Shown here one piece after another: positions 48,882-58,899 of a DNA stretch of 64,000 bases (position 1 is the stretch's first letter; each line of letters begins with the position of its first letter). Origin of the DNA: Blastomyces gilchristii SLH14081 (lineage: Eukaryota; Ascomycota; Eurotiomycetes; Onygenales; Ajellomycetaceae); contig NW_003101667.1 of NCBI RefSeq assembly GCF_000003855.2, positions 97,012 through 161,011 on the forward strand, read 5' to 3'. The translations under genes were made by a program, and so were the position numbers. The notes under the pieces are model-generated. The model was not told where the DNA came from and ran no database searches. It saw only the letters and a list, made by a program, of their open reading frames with translations.

Positions 48882-49188
48882 TGTAAGAGGCCTACACTGA
48901 ATAGATTGGTATAATAGATAGAACTTATATAACAAAGAGAAAAACATTAGAGAAGAAAAGAAAGAGAAAGTGTGAGAATCAGTGATCAGAGTGAATATTT
49001 ATACATATATATGATAATATACATAGTGGAGCTTCAGAGTGGAAGAATCTATACGTGTTCGTGGCGGCCGAGGATCAGTGATCAAGAATGGCCGAGAATC
49101 AGAGCATACACATTTGAGAATGAAGTGATTGAAATCTGTGAAGTGTAACAGAATAGTCTATATCATTGATCGGGCGCAGCTCATCACA
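48882..49188 (-). repeat. 5' LTR of Gypsy-2b
   Basis: 307-bp partner of 43532-43838. It keeps CpGs at TCGTGGCGGCCGAGG and CGGGCGCAGC where the other copy has TpG/CpA, and the reverse at its left end. Confidence 0.93.
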
Positions 49189-49349
49189 GATCTCATTATT
49201 GAGAATGATATTAAATAAGATTATGAAATCATTTCTCACTTACATAATATCATAATATAGTGCTCATTTGTTGAAAATTCAACAGAGAGTGTTATTAAAT
49301 ATCATTACTTTTCTGAACATAGATTATAATTCATATAATTTTAATTATA

Positions 49350-49500
49350 AAAAAAATATAAAATACAAAAAAAAAACAAAAAAACAAAAAATAAAACAAA
49401 AACAAGAAAAAATCACAATGAAAAAAAAAAAAAAAAGAGAAAGAAAAAAAAAAATAAAAGAAAAAGAAAAAAATAAAAAATAAAAACAAAAAAAATCAAG
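49350..49500. repeat. A-rich low-complexity tract in hAT-1
   Basis: About 150 bases of A runs broken by single C, G or T. Open frames on both strands here (Lys-rich or Phe-rich) are composition artefacts. Confidence 0.9.
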
Positions 49501-49859
49501 ATCACAGAGCTGCAGTATCTTCAAAATACTCACTTCTCAGAGTCTTTGTAATGTTCATTATCAACTGTGTATCTCTCACAGTGAGAGTAACATGACTGTG
49601 ATGAGTCATTGTCTTAATATTATCTAACAAATAATCAGTATATATCTGTATAAATGTGAATAATTAGAAAATATACACTTAAAAAGTGTGATCAGGGTGA
49701 ACTCTGCTGTTACTTGAATAATATCAAGAACAGAACACTGAAATCAATGATTCTCTTCATTAATTTCACAGACAAGATGTGTGAAGATAGTCTTGAGAAA
49801 TATAAGATTCTCTGACTTCTGGTAAAAACAGATCTCACAGAGAGACTCTATTTTCATAA

Positions 49860-50150
49860 TATCATCAACTAAGTGTTACTAAAAAGTGTTACTTTCATGC
49901 AATGCACATGCACTTACTGCAGTGATTCACTCTCTGCACATGTGACTGAGAGTTGCAGCTTTCTCACATCACACAGCTCTCTCTGAGATGCTGTTGCTGA
50001 TTTGCAACTCATACAGTCTCTCAGTTCAGCATGCGCTGTGTGTATACAGCCCTGCATGCTGGGGCTGTGTTGGTCATTATGACCTGGCGTGGTACTTGCT
50101 TTTCACGGGCTATGTTTCATTTGATTGAGGGGGGAGAAAGAGGGATGTGA
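49860..50150. promoter_or_regulatory. Upstream region of the hAT-1 genes
   Basis: It holds a pair of GTGTTACT words (49871-49896) like those inside the MITEs. At 50030-50135 there is a less mutated, GC-richer patch (GCATGCTGGGGCTGTG, CCTGGCGTGGTACTTG, ACGGGC). It may be a promoter, but no defined box can be named. Confidence 0.35.
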
Positions 50151-50599
50151 CTACTGTTTTATTTGAGAAGAGAGTGAGTAATTGAATCTGTAGAAGATAA
50201 TTTGATTTCTTCTGCATTTGAAATTTGATTAGTTTATACTCTTCAATTTGAGAATTTCTGAGAGTGTTTTAATAGTTTTCATATCAGCTTGGAATTAGTG
50301 ATTGATTGAAGAAGAGAAAAGAGAGAAGAAAGAAATGAGAACAACTTATCTTTATAATATGAAAACAGAGAATTGCTGCAATCATTTATTCTAGTAACAA
50401 AGATCTGTTTTCTACATGTATCTCTGATACAGATTATATGATAACTGTATACAAAGAATATCAACAGTGCATGTATTAAATGAAGATGATGTTGCTATGT
50501 AACACTGTAGCTGTTTTCATACATCTCTGAAAGCTGTTAATATTTTCTTTGAGTCTCTCTATATTTGATAAGTCAGTAATATATTTCAATGCACTCTCT

Positions 50600-50718
50600 C
50601 TTTCATCATCATTATTATCATCATTATTATTATTATCATCATTATTATTATCATCACTATCATCATTATTATTATCATCATTATTATTATTATTATTATT
50701 ATTATCATTATTATATCA
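50600..50718. repeat. ATT/ATC trinucleotide microsatellite in hAT-1
   Basis: About 120 bases of TCATTATTATTATC-type units. The plus-strand His/Tyr-rich frame at 50589-50825 is produced by it and is not a credible protein. Confidence 0.9.
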
Positions 50719-50739
50719 TTTCTGACCGTCTCTTCTGCC

Positions 50740-51595
50740 TTCATCTCTCTTCAATACTCACTGAAATCAATCATATCATCTCTCTTCAAATATTCTGCAG
50801 TCCTGCGGACCATCAAGGCGTGTGAGCACTGTTAGAGATTGAAGAAAGAGAAGAAGAAGATGTTTAAGTGAGAGAAGACAGATCACAAGATATGTTATAA
50901 TGTCTTAAAGAGACTCTGTAAGAGAGTAGAATAATAATGATTTTAAGTAACACTTCTGATAGATTTAGACTGAACTAAGTATAGAAATAATGCAGATGAC
51001 ACCACTCATGAGAGATTGAAAAAGAAGACAGTGAAGAGTCTTATACAGTAGTGATAAGACTAGAAGAAGTTCTGAGAATGATTTGAGACTAAGATGAAGA
51101 GAGAGAGAGAGAAGAAGAGTGTTACTACAAATAAACAGCAGTAGAAGAAGATTGAGAGAATATTGAAGTAAGAGACAAAGAAGTCAAAACTGATAAGTTT
51201 TTTATTTATTGAGAGATAATGATTTTTGATAACACTTCTGTTCTCTAATTGATTAGCAGAAGCTGACAGAGAAGAAGAGGATTAAGGCCTTGTTCAGGTC
51301 TTGAATGCACTTCATAATTCAGAATATTGAGAAGATAGCTCTGATCTCTGAGCATGTCAATCTGCTTACTGCTGAGGTGGAATCCAAGACAGTAGACCAG
51401 GAAATGCAGGATTTTGAGATGCAGATTGATCTGACTGAGAGAGAGCAGTGAGAATCCTTCTCTGAGAAGACAGTGAAGAGAGATTTTGAGATGATTATCA
51501 CCTCAGATAAGAAGAAGAAGAAGAAGAATAAGAATAAGAAGTGAATTGTGAAGAATGATAAGAAGAATGAGAAAGAGAAGAAAGATGATGAGTAG
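50740..51595 (+). pseudogene. hAT-1 accessory gene upstream of the transposase, unknown product
   Basis: With TGA read as Trp, the plus strand gives an Arg/Glu-rich charged protein (EIEERERRRCLSERRQ near 50836) in at least three exons. Intron starts resemble GTAACACTTCTG (50946) and acceptors resemble TTGATTAGCAG (about 51258). The last exon (51260-51595) is rich in Glu and ends with a Lys/Asn tail (KKKKKKNKNKK, about 51507-51540) that could be a nuclear signal. It has no catalytic motif. Second ORFs beside hAT transposases are known in some elements, but I cannot assign this one. Confidence 0.45.
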
Positions 51596-52089
51596 AAAAA
51601 GTTTTTTTCTTTTTATATTAGTTAGTTGTAAGTTCATAATTATTAATAATTGAAATTAATTTTGAGTTTTCAAAAATTATTGTACAAGTTGTAATCAATG
51701 TCAGGAATAATATATGTATATATATTTAACTATCATGATTCACAAATCACTATAATGTATAAATATCAACATTTTTTCAACATTGATATTCACAATATTA
51801 ATATATTTTTAATAATATCATCTGATAATGTAATTTGATAACACTCTCTTTCACAATATTAATATATTTCAAGAAATATGACAGAGATTAATTAAGATTG
51901 TTTATTTACTTTTATATATTGATGATATTCAATCTGAGTTAGTACTAAAATTATAACTAAGCTAAGAAAGAAGATTATTTTCTCTTATAATAATTCTTCT
52001 TACACACATCAGTGATCAGTTATTATCTTTATTAAAAATAAATTATCATCTTTCTTAAATCTTTATCATATCTTCTGAATTCACTTCTT

Positions 52090-54440
52090 TCACTTCTTTC
52101 ACTTCTATTGAAGATTCACAAACTCTTCAAGAAATCACTGTGAATCACAAAGTCTATGTTATTTACAATTCAACACAGAATACTCTCTTTCAATTATAAT
52201 AGATGATCACTTCATTCTTCACATCTTATTCCAGGTCATAAAATTTATGAAAAACTCAACACAAATATTGAGATGAACTATGAAATAATTATCAACAGGT
52301 TGTATTATAGATTACTGAAGAGTCATCTCTCTGCTATAATCACTGCAACTTCATTCAGAAACATTCATCATAAACTGATTATAGCTCTGATGAAATTTTC
52401 TGACATCTGAAGTCATCAGAATGCAGACAATAAAAGAAAAATAATCAGAAAATTACTACTGAGCTGGTAAGTTGCTCTATCAGGTAACAATTTTTGATAA
52501 TACTAACTTTCTAATTTGAAGGAAATTATGTAAAAATAATCATGTATTAGTACTCTGATTTCACAACTCTCATCTGATAACTTCTGTGAATAATTACTTC
52601 ACATGTGTATATCTCTGAATCTTTCTCTTTGATCAATTGAAAACTCTGAATTCTGAACACTTCTTCAAATGCTTAATTCAAATCTTCATATTTCACATTG
52701 ATCATGTCTTCAGTTCAACCTTGAGATACACTACAAAGTCAATATACAATATCTAGGATCAGAGTTGAAGAATCATCAAAGAGTGTCTCTCACAGTGAAT
52801 GCATGAACTAGTACAAACAATCTTGCATTTATAAGAGTTACATGTTATTACATTGATGAGAACTGAACTTATCAAGAGACATTAATTGAATTTGAATCAT
52901 TGATCAGTAGTCATACTGAGAATTATATGACAGAGATATTAATGACAATGATTAAAAATGACTATTGAGATATTAGTCTCAGTCTTCTTATAATTACAAC
53001 TGATAATACTGTGAATAACTACACTATGATGAAGAGCTTGAAGCAAAAATTAGCTTTGCATTTCTGAAATGATAAACAAGGTCATATTCTCTGCATTGCT
53101 TATGTAGTTCAACTTGTGATACAAACACTGATAAAGAATCTTAATATCAAGATAATGAATAATGAGATGACTGATTCTTGAAATGAGAATGAGATGAAAG
53201 TGATTACTCAAGTAACTTTTGTATTCACTTTACAAAAGATAATATTTTTTGATAACACTTTTTAATATTGCTCTTTGAAAATGCTTTTTGATAACACTAC
53301 TGTTAATTTTGAATAGATTGACTAATAATTTAAATATCACAGATTTGAAACATTGCTAATATAATTTATATCTCTTCTAAATAATAACAATGATTTCATG
53401 ATATTCAATAAACAAATAAATCAGTCACATCACTGAATATGATACAGAAATGTTAGAATATGATGAAGTTCAACATATGAGATAGCTGTTCAGACTCTTT
53501 GATTGTATCAGATGATTAATCATTGAGTGCAACACTCTGATTGAGAAAAGATTCAGACATTGAAACTTTCTAATATGAAGTGAACTCAGTTGAAATATGT
53601 GATTAGTTTACTGTTTCAGTTTTATAAGACAATGAAGACAGTTTCAATCACTTGTATATCAATACTGCAGTCAGCCTGATGAGTGTATAACAGTTTATTT
53701 ACTCATCTTGAGAAGTAGTTGAATCACTTAAAAAGAAATTCAGTCTGAAATGATGCTATAGCACAGGCTATTATTGCTGTAAGAAATAAACTGGCATATT
53801 ATTACAGTAAAACTGAACAATCTTTTACAGAGTACTATGCTGTAGCAGCTCTACTAGATTTCTCTCATTGAGTTAACATCTACACTTCTCAAGATTGAAC
53901 AGAGGAGGAATAAGACTCATATGTCAAATTAGCCTGAGACTACTACAATGTCAACTATCAGAGATTTGAATGAGCAGATGTTAGAGATGTGAAGATAGTG
54001 AAATATAATTCTCTAGTAAGTAACAATCTTTGATAACACTTCATATCATATAAGACTATAATACTAACTTTGAAACAGAACTTGCATACATTGATTGCAA
54101 CTGAAAATCAGGTAAAACTACATGCTTGTAAAACTGAATTTGACTGCTATCTTTAAGATGATCTGACAAATTTACACATCAAATCAATTCTAGAGTTATG
54201 AAAAATTATTGAGAGTACATATTCAACTGTTACACTGATGATATGTGATATTCTGATAATTTCATTGACAGAGGTGAGAATGAAGTGAAAGTTCAACTCA
54301 AGCTGAGATATTTATCACTATCACTGAGAATAATTACAAGAAGAAATAATCAAGAAACTCATGATTGTAAAATATAGAATTATCAGACAGTTTAATATCT
54401 CTGATCACAGTATATCAGAGAAGTATAGTTTTCATAAGAA
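52090..54440 (+). pseudogene. hAT-1 transposase, intron-containing, degraded
   Basis: This is a DDE-type hAT transposase for cut-and-paste transposition. Recognisable order: N-terminal region from about 52090, then intron about 52478-52515 (GTAACAATTTTTGATAA start, TACTAAC branch). The catalytic part shows VNAWTSTNNLAFIRVT near 52798 and CYYIDENWTYQETLIEFESL near 52850. Next are ITTDNTVNNYTMMKSL near 52995 and HILCIAYVVQLVIQ near 53090. The insertion-domain side shows RNKLAYYYSKTEQSFTEYYA near 53785. Another intron spans about 54017-54078 (GTAACAATC...TACTAAC...CAG). The C-terminal dimerisation region with MICDILI lies at about 54180-54330. In-frame TGA (Trp) and other stops make it non-functional. 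Confidence 0.85.
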
Positions 54441-54841
54441 AGTGAAGAATAAACTTGAACAAGAATGTATTTAGTTATTTCATAAGTGTTATCAATAATC
54501 ATTACTAAATTCTGATTATATAAGCAATCACTGAATGAACTGAATGAGACTGAATTTGATCTTCAGTCTCAGTCTCATTCTGATTTTGAAAGAATGATCA
54601 TCTTTCACAGTTTATTCTGAGAAATTACTCTCATTTCACTGTCCTTGCATTAAATCTGGTCATTTTTCACACTATTTCTCTCAGAAATAGTCCATTTTCA
54701 GATTTTTTTGATGCTTGGTCCTGGTGAGACTCACATCAAGAAATGTATGAGATCAGATTAAATGAGACCAAATGTGAAATTCATGATCCCGCCGGCCAGT
54801 CTACTTATAACTCTATATCACTTCTGAAAAGAAGAGACTAA

Positions 54842-55100
54842 TGTGATGAGCTATATCTGATCAATTATGTAGACTATTTTATTACACTTCACAGATTTCA
54901 CTGAAAGCTCTGACTCTCAGTTACTGATTCTCAGCTTAAAAATTTATGAAATCTCTATTCTTTCACTCTGAAGTGTTACTGTGTACATGTATAAATATTC
55001 ACTTCAATTGCTGATTCTCACATCTTCTCTTTCTTTCCTTCTCTAACATTTTCCACTTTTATATTATAAGATCTAAATATTATATCAATCTATTCAGTGT
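54842..55100 (+). repeat. 3' LTR of Gypsy-2a, 3' end slightly truncated
   Basis: It starts TGTGATGAGCTATATCTGAT and follows the 37954-38224 LTR to TCTATTCAGTGTA. The expected GGCCTCTTACA end is missing, and Gypsy-A copy D LTR sequence follows directly, so a small deletion joined the two. Confidence 0.8.
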
Positions 55101-55193
55101 AAGAGGCTCTAGCAGCCTTACTAATTATTTTGTATATACAGAGCCAGTGTACATCTATAATCTTACACTGACTCAAGTAACTTTTGAATCACA
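55101..55193 (+). repeat. Gypsy-A copy D: rest of 3' LTR
   Basis: It continues 37953 in Gypsy-A LTR order, from AAGAGGCTCTAGCAGCCTTA to CTTTTGAATCACA. It is degraded by CpA-to-TpA changes. Confidence 0.8.
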
Positions 55194-55254
55194 ATTAAAT
55201 GAATAAGTTTATTCAGTGATAAGTCATGTTAATTTTGTTACATATATAAATTAT

Positions 55255-55352
55255 TGTTGAAGGTTCTCCACTGACTCTTACTCATGTGACTCATACATAT
55301 ATTAGTTGCTACTAGTACTAGAATAATCAACCAAGTTCAACCTCTTCTACAG
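55255..55352 (+). repeat. Possible LTR of a small, little-mutated copia-like fragment
   Basis: A stretch starting TGTTGAAGGTTCTCC and ending CTTCTACA, about 98 bp, is followed by GGTTATGAAGC (55353-55363), which resembles the half initiator tRNA-Met primer site of copia elements. No second LTR is seen. The flanking 55194-55254 shows nothing recognisable. Confidence 0.5.
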
Positions 55353-55432
55353 GTTATGAAGCTCTTTGCACTTCTACAAAGTATTAATATCATGCAATAA
55401 TCTTCTTCTTCTCATTAAAAGAACCTCTTCTT

Positions 55433-55702
55433 TTGATTCAAAACATCTCATATCTTCAAAAAAATAAGAATCAAATGCCTGTAAGCACAAGATCGACCAA
55501 CTGCGAAGAGATCCCAGAGAATCACATCGCTGAATCCTTTTCAACACCAATAACCGCGCACAGACAATGCAATAATCAAGCGCAAGATAATTCTTCAGAA
55601 CGCGAAGATACAACAGACTGCAATGAAGCCGCCATTCTGAGACAGTATATTACTCAGTTGAATGACAAGAACGCTAAAAATCCTTATAATGATGCTCAAT
55701 AA
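55433..55702 (+). CDS. Small ORF downstream of the copia-like primer site, possibly a Gag N-terminus
   Basis: Open for 89 codons from 55433, or 75 from ATG 55475 (MPVSTRSTNCEE), which I prefer because STRS-type starts are common in retrotransposon Gag. The product is polar and Gln/Asn-rich, ending ILRQYITQLNDKNAKNPYND. It keeps many CpGs and no disruptive TGA, unlike the rest of the window, so it escaped the mutation process or arrived later. After the stop I see no continuing frame up to 55950, so it is likely a 5' fragment of an element. The overlapping minus-strand ORF has no supporting context. Confidence 0.4.
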   Translation: MIQNISYLQKNKNQMPVSTRSTNCEEIPENHIAESFSTPITAHRQCNNQAQDNSSEREDTTDCNEAAILRQYITQLNDKNAKNPYNDAQ

Positions 55703-55950
55703 CAATGTGTGAAAGGTGTAAAGCTTGTGTGATTGAAAGATTGCTAGCTTGTGAAAAGTTATATGATGAAAGGATTAGTAAGCCAAATCACATGACCTGA
55801 CACCCTCACTCACCAGAGTAACTATACACGATGCTATATACAAAATTCGCCTTCAAATCAGGTACAGATACAAAAAATGACTGAAAAATATGTAGTAATA
55901 AAAAATCAGTTATAAGAATCATCATTTTTTATCCCTCTATTCTTCTATCT
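55703..55950. other. Intergenic stretch, nothing recognised
   Basis: AT-rich but not strongly CpG-depleted sequence with a poly-pyrimidine run near 55930-55960. No frame, repeat or terminal motif was found. Confidence 0.5.
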
Positions 55951-55959
55951 TCTTCATCT

Positions 55960-56608
55960 TAATATCCTTCTCTCAATGTGTGTATTTCAATGTTTCAAGT
56001 GATTTAGTAAGCTTATTCACTGTGTTCTCAGCAGATGAAACATATCAGATAGATATCTCATTCTTGAAGATGAGATCTCAAAGAATGTGGAAACAGACCT
56101 CTATATACTTCAAGCAGCATGAAATTGCTTCAGAAGAGAATAGCTCTATGACAGACTTATTATCAGCATGAATTATACAAGTCAGATCATTGACTGTGAT
56201 GAGAATGAGATGATCATCAGTATTCAGATTATTGAGACAGAATGAAATGAATTCAGTGTCTTCTAGAAGCTCACAGAGATAGACAAGCTCATATACAGCC
56301 TCAGAGAATGCAATATATTCGGCCTCTGTTAATAACTTGAAGACCTCTGTCTGCTGATAGCTTCATCATACAACAGAGTCACGTGTCATATAGATGATAT
56401 AATCAGTAATTGAATGAGATTCTGAATCTCTACTGACTCAACCAGTATCTGCATATGTCACAGATTCAATATCAGCATCTCTGTGATAGATTATCTTCTC
56501 ATTGATTGAACTCTGTAGATAACAGAGTGTATGTTTAAATGCAGCTCAGTTCTTTGATGTAGGCTGAGAGCTGAATTGTTCAAGGAATTCTGCGGCGAAG
56601 CTTACATC
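55960..56608 (-). pseudogene. pol: Copia5 remnant: RNase H end of a copia polyprotein
   Basis: The reverse complement gives a copia RNase H region: LCYLQSSINEK, then TDYIIYMTRDSVVWWS, LLTEAEYIAFSEAVYELVYL near 56310 and ADNKSVIELFS near 56150. It ends with NKLTKSLETLK near 55990, the usual copia C-terminus. TGA codons replace Trp. It is cut at 56608 by Gypsy-A copy C; the 5' part must lie beyond the right edge. It does not match Copia1 or Copia3 closely. Confidence 0.75.
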
Positions 56609-56775
56609 TGTGATTCAAAGATTGCTTGAGCCAGCGTACAATTACAGGTGTACACCCGCTTCTTATATACTGTACACTAAATTAATTGGTGGCCGCTATG
56701 GCCCCTTTACATTTGTAAGCAAGTTCAGAAGCGGCTGTGTTATTATCTGACAGTTATACATTCTTCTGAATCACA
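56609..56775 (-). repeat. 3' LTR of Gypsy-A copy C
   Basis: 167 bp, TGTGATTCAAAGG to TGAATCACA. The next bases TTCTCTCCCACCAG form, on minus, the purine tract. Confidence 0.92.
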
Positions 56776-57304
56776 TTCTCTCCCACCAGATTCAGTCACA
56801 CTCATGTGATCATGTTGTATGCCCTAGCTTCATGCAGATTAGCTCATCACTAGTGTTTCATAATTGTGTGATGTATTTCTGATTCAGCTAGTGTTCTGTG
56901 TACACTCTCACAAAGAAACTTTCACTATATTATATCTCTTATTCACTAACATTTTTCATTCTTCAATCATCTTCTTCATCATTATTATTATCAAACATCA
57001 TCATCTTATTCAAGATTTCTACCTCTTCTTCTATTCAACTCTTTCTATCTGTTCATCTATCACATTATACACATTCCTGGCAATGACTTCTCATTCTCAT
57101 AACAAGTATCATCATAGTGCTCATACCAGGCAGTTTATTAGCAGTAAGTGTAACACATTGTGAAATATAATCAGAACTTGTTTATCTTCTAATAATCACT
57201 AGAACATACTACTATGAATGACATATCTTCTTCATCTTCTTATATACTCTTGACTGTTTTTCTTCTCAGCGGGCTTCTGATCATGTTTTCTGGCATGATT
57301 TTAT

Positions 57305-58783
57305 GTGAATGCAGATGCTGATGTTTGTTTTTATTGATATAGAATCTTCACATGTTGACAGATCTGTGTTCACTGATGATAGTGAACATCTCAATGTTGA
57401 ATTGTTGATCAAAAACTTGAAGAATGTGATAATGAAGGAATTGCCTGTGTCATGTATGACTGAGTCTTTCATATCTCTCTCTGTCTTCTCTGTTCCTTTC
57501 TCTGCCACTTCTCTCTAATCTCTTACACCTGCTCCTGTGTCTGGTTCTCCCGCTCCTGCTACCCCTGTTCCCGCGACCCCTACTCCCGCTACTCCTGCTC
57601 CTGCTGCTGTCTTCATTACTAGCTCTTCTTATTTCAAGAAGATGTTGCATAGGCTCAGTGAATCACATTTTTCAGTGTGTATACTCTCACCCTTCTTATC
57701 AACTTCTAGAACAATCTATTGCATGAAGACTGTGTACAGCACAACTATTTAAAGCTCAGTCACAGACACTGATTATTACATTCATTTCAAATATTCATAG
57801 TGAGACAATCATTCATTCATACTGAAGAATCACCTCTCTTCTCAACAGTATCAAGATTGTAAGTCTTTTCTTTTTTCTCTTCTCTTCTAACACTGATTTT
57901 TTTAGAAAAAATCATTATAGATTTTGTTGTACACAAAGTCATAGTATTCACAGATATCAAGAAACTTTTTACAACTGTAAAGTTCAACATCACAGAGATA
58001 TCTACTCTGATAAATTCCTTCAGAATGATAGATCTGTATCAGCCTATTCTCTGATATCTGTTATCTGACTTTGTGATGCAGGCAAAAGATATCTATGTTT
58101 TCAGAAATGAGAATATAAATGTTATACTCTTTTACACTCACAGATGTGAGGCTTGTACATCTTATCTGAGATATCATTGTGAGAATGAGTTATTCACACA
58201 CTGTGTTCTGCTTTCTGCATTCTTCTATATCTCTCTCTCTCTTTCTGAGAAGTCTCATACATATTGTAATTACATGTACAATTCTAAGATCAGCAGGTAT
58301 TTATTCAGTAATTGTTATCTCTGCTTTTACAGTTTCATATGCTAATAATAGTTCTTAGTTACTCTGACATCAGACATCATTTTAATCAAAGATGATAATA
58401 CTGCTAAGACTATCTTCTTCTGCTCTCAAGCTTCTTCTGTCACTTTCTCTTTCTTCTCTGCAGAGAAGGTTGTGCATATATCAGATTATAAGCATTCAGC
58501 TCTGAGTGACTCTCACTATCATTCATCTGATTCTGCATTCTCTTCTTCTTTCATTTCTTTCATCTTCATTCTTTCTGTCTTAGCTTCTGGTTCTGCAGGT
58601 TCTGCACTCTTCTTCAATTTTTCTACACATACATATACACATTTCTATATTGGCATTTCAGCCAATCTTGTGATAAATGACATTAATGTCATACACAGAG
58701 CAGTAGAGAAATCAGAGACATGTATAGTATTATTATAAGAGCAGCTTACAGCTCTTAAATTTCTTACAGATCTCAAGTTTTAA
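57305..58783 (+). pseudogene. Antisense gene of Gypsy-A, copy C
   Basis: Same three-exon layout as copies A and B. The start codon reads GTG at 57305. The Ser/Thr/Pro/Ala-rich part here is SGSPAPATPVPATPTPATPA (57540-57605). Intron 1 is 57859-57905 (47 nt, GTAAGTC, CTAAC, TTTAG), shorter than the 55 nt in copies A and B by a pyrimidine-tract deletion. The exon 2 Cys cluster is at about 58140-58290. Likely intron 2 ends at 58358. Exon 3 ends with TAA 58781-58783. Broken by TAA/TAG/TGA at a few places. Confidence 0.6.
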
Positions 58784-58899
58784 GATTTTCTTAGTTTTTG
58801 ACATTTTTCAGGTGATGTGGCATTGAAAATGAATTAAACATGTGATATATGAAAATAAATGAGATGTGTATAATAATATTTGTCTTTTTACAGCTGACT

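Larger units (their letters stand above)
43532..49188 (-). mobile_element. Gypsy-2b, full-length chromodomain Ty3/gypsy retrotransposon
   Basis: Two 307-bp LTRs (43532-43838, 48882-49188) and a perfect 5-bp duplication GATCT (43527-43531, 49189-49193). Coding is on the minus strand. A purine tract AAAAGGAGGAGCTAA lies next to the left LTR, as expected for a 3' end there. It inserted about 216 bp into the 5' end of hAT-1. Confidence 0.95.
43316..54803 (+). mobile_element. hAT-1, full-length hAT transposon, split by Gypsy-2b
   Basis: It starts TAGACTGACCGTGTGACC and ends CCGGCCAGTCTA, as in both MITEs, with a perfect 8-bp duplication CTTATAAC (43308-43315, 54804-54811). Without Gypsy-2b (5657 bp plus GATCT) it is about 5.8 kb. 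It holds two plus-strand genes, an accessory frame (about 50740-51595) and a hAT transposase (about 52090-54440). Its last hundred or so bases are closely alike to the MITE 3' ends, so it is the likely autonomous parent. All genes carry stops now. Confidence 0.94.
37954..55100 (+). mobile_element. Gypsy-2a, chromodomain Ty3/gypsy retrotransposon split by hAT-1
   Basis: The left LTR is 37954-38224 (271 bp, TGTGGCGGGCTGCGCCC to CTCTTACA). The internal region is 38225-43315 and 54812-54841, and the right LTR is 54842 to about 55100, with its last dozen bases lost at the junction. A GAAAAGAAGAG purine tract precedes the right LTR. Coding is in plus sense, the same family as Gypsy-2b but older, with many TAA/TAG from CpA mutation. 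It sits in a Gypsy-A copy D LTR. Confidence 0.88.

Noticed and set aside
49268..49533. Lys-rich and Phe-rich ORFs on both strands
   Set aside because: Products of the A-rich low-complexity tract.
50589..50825. His/Tyr-rich ORF
   Set aside because: Produced by the ATT/ATC microsatellite.
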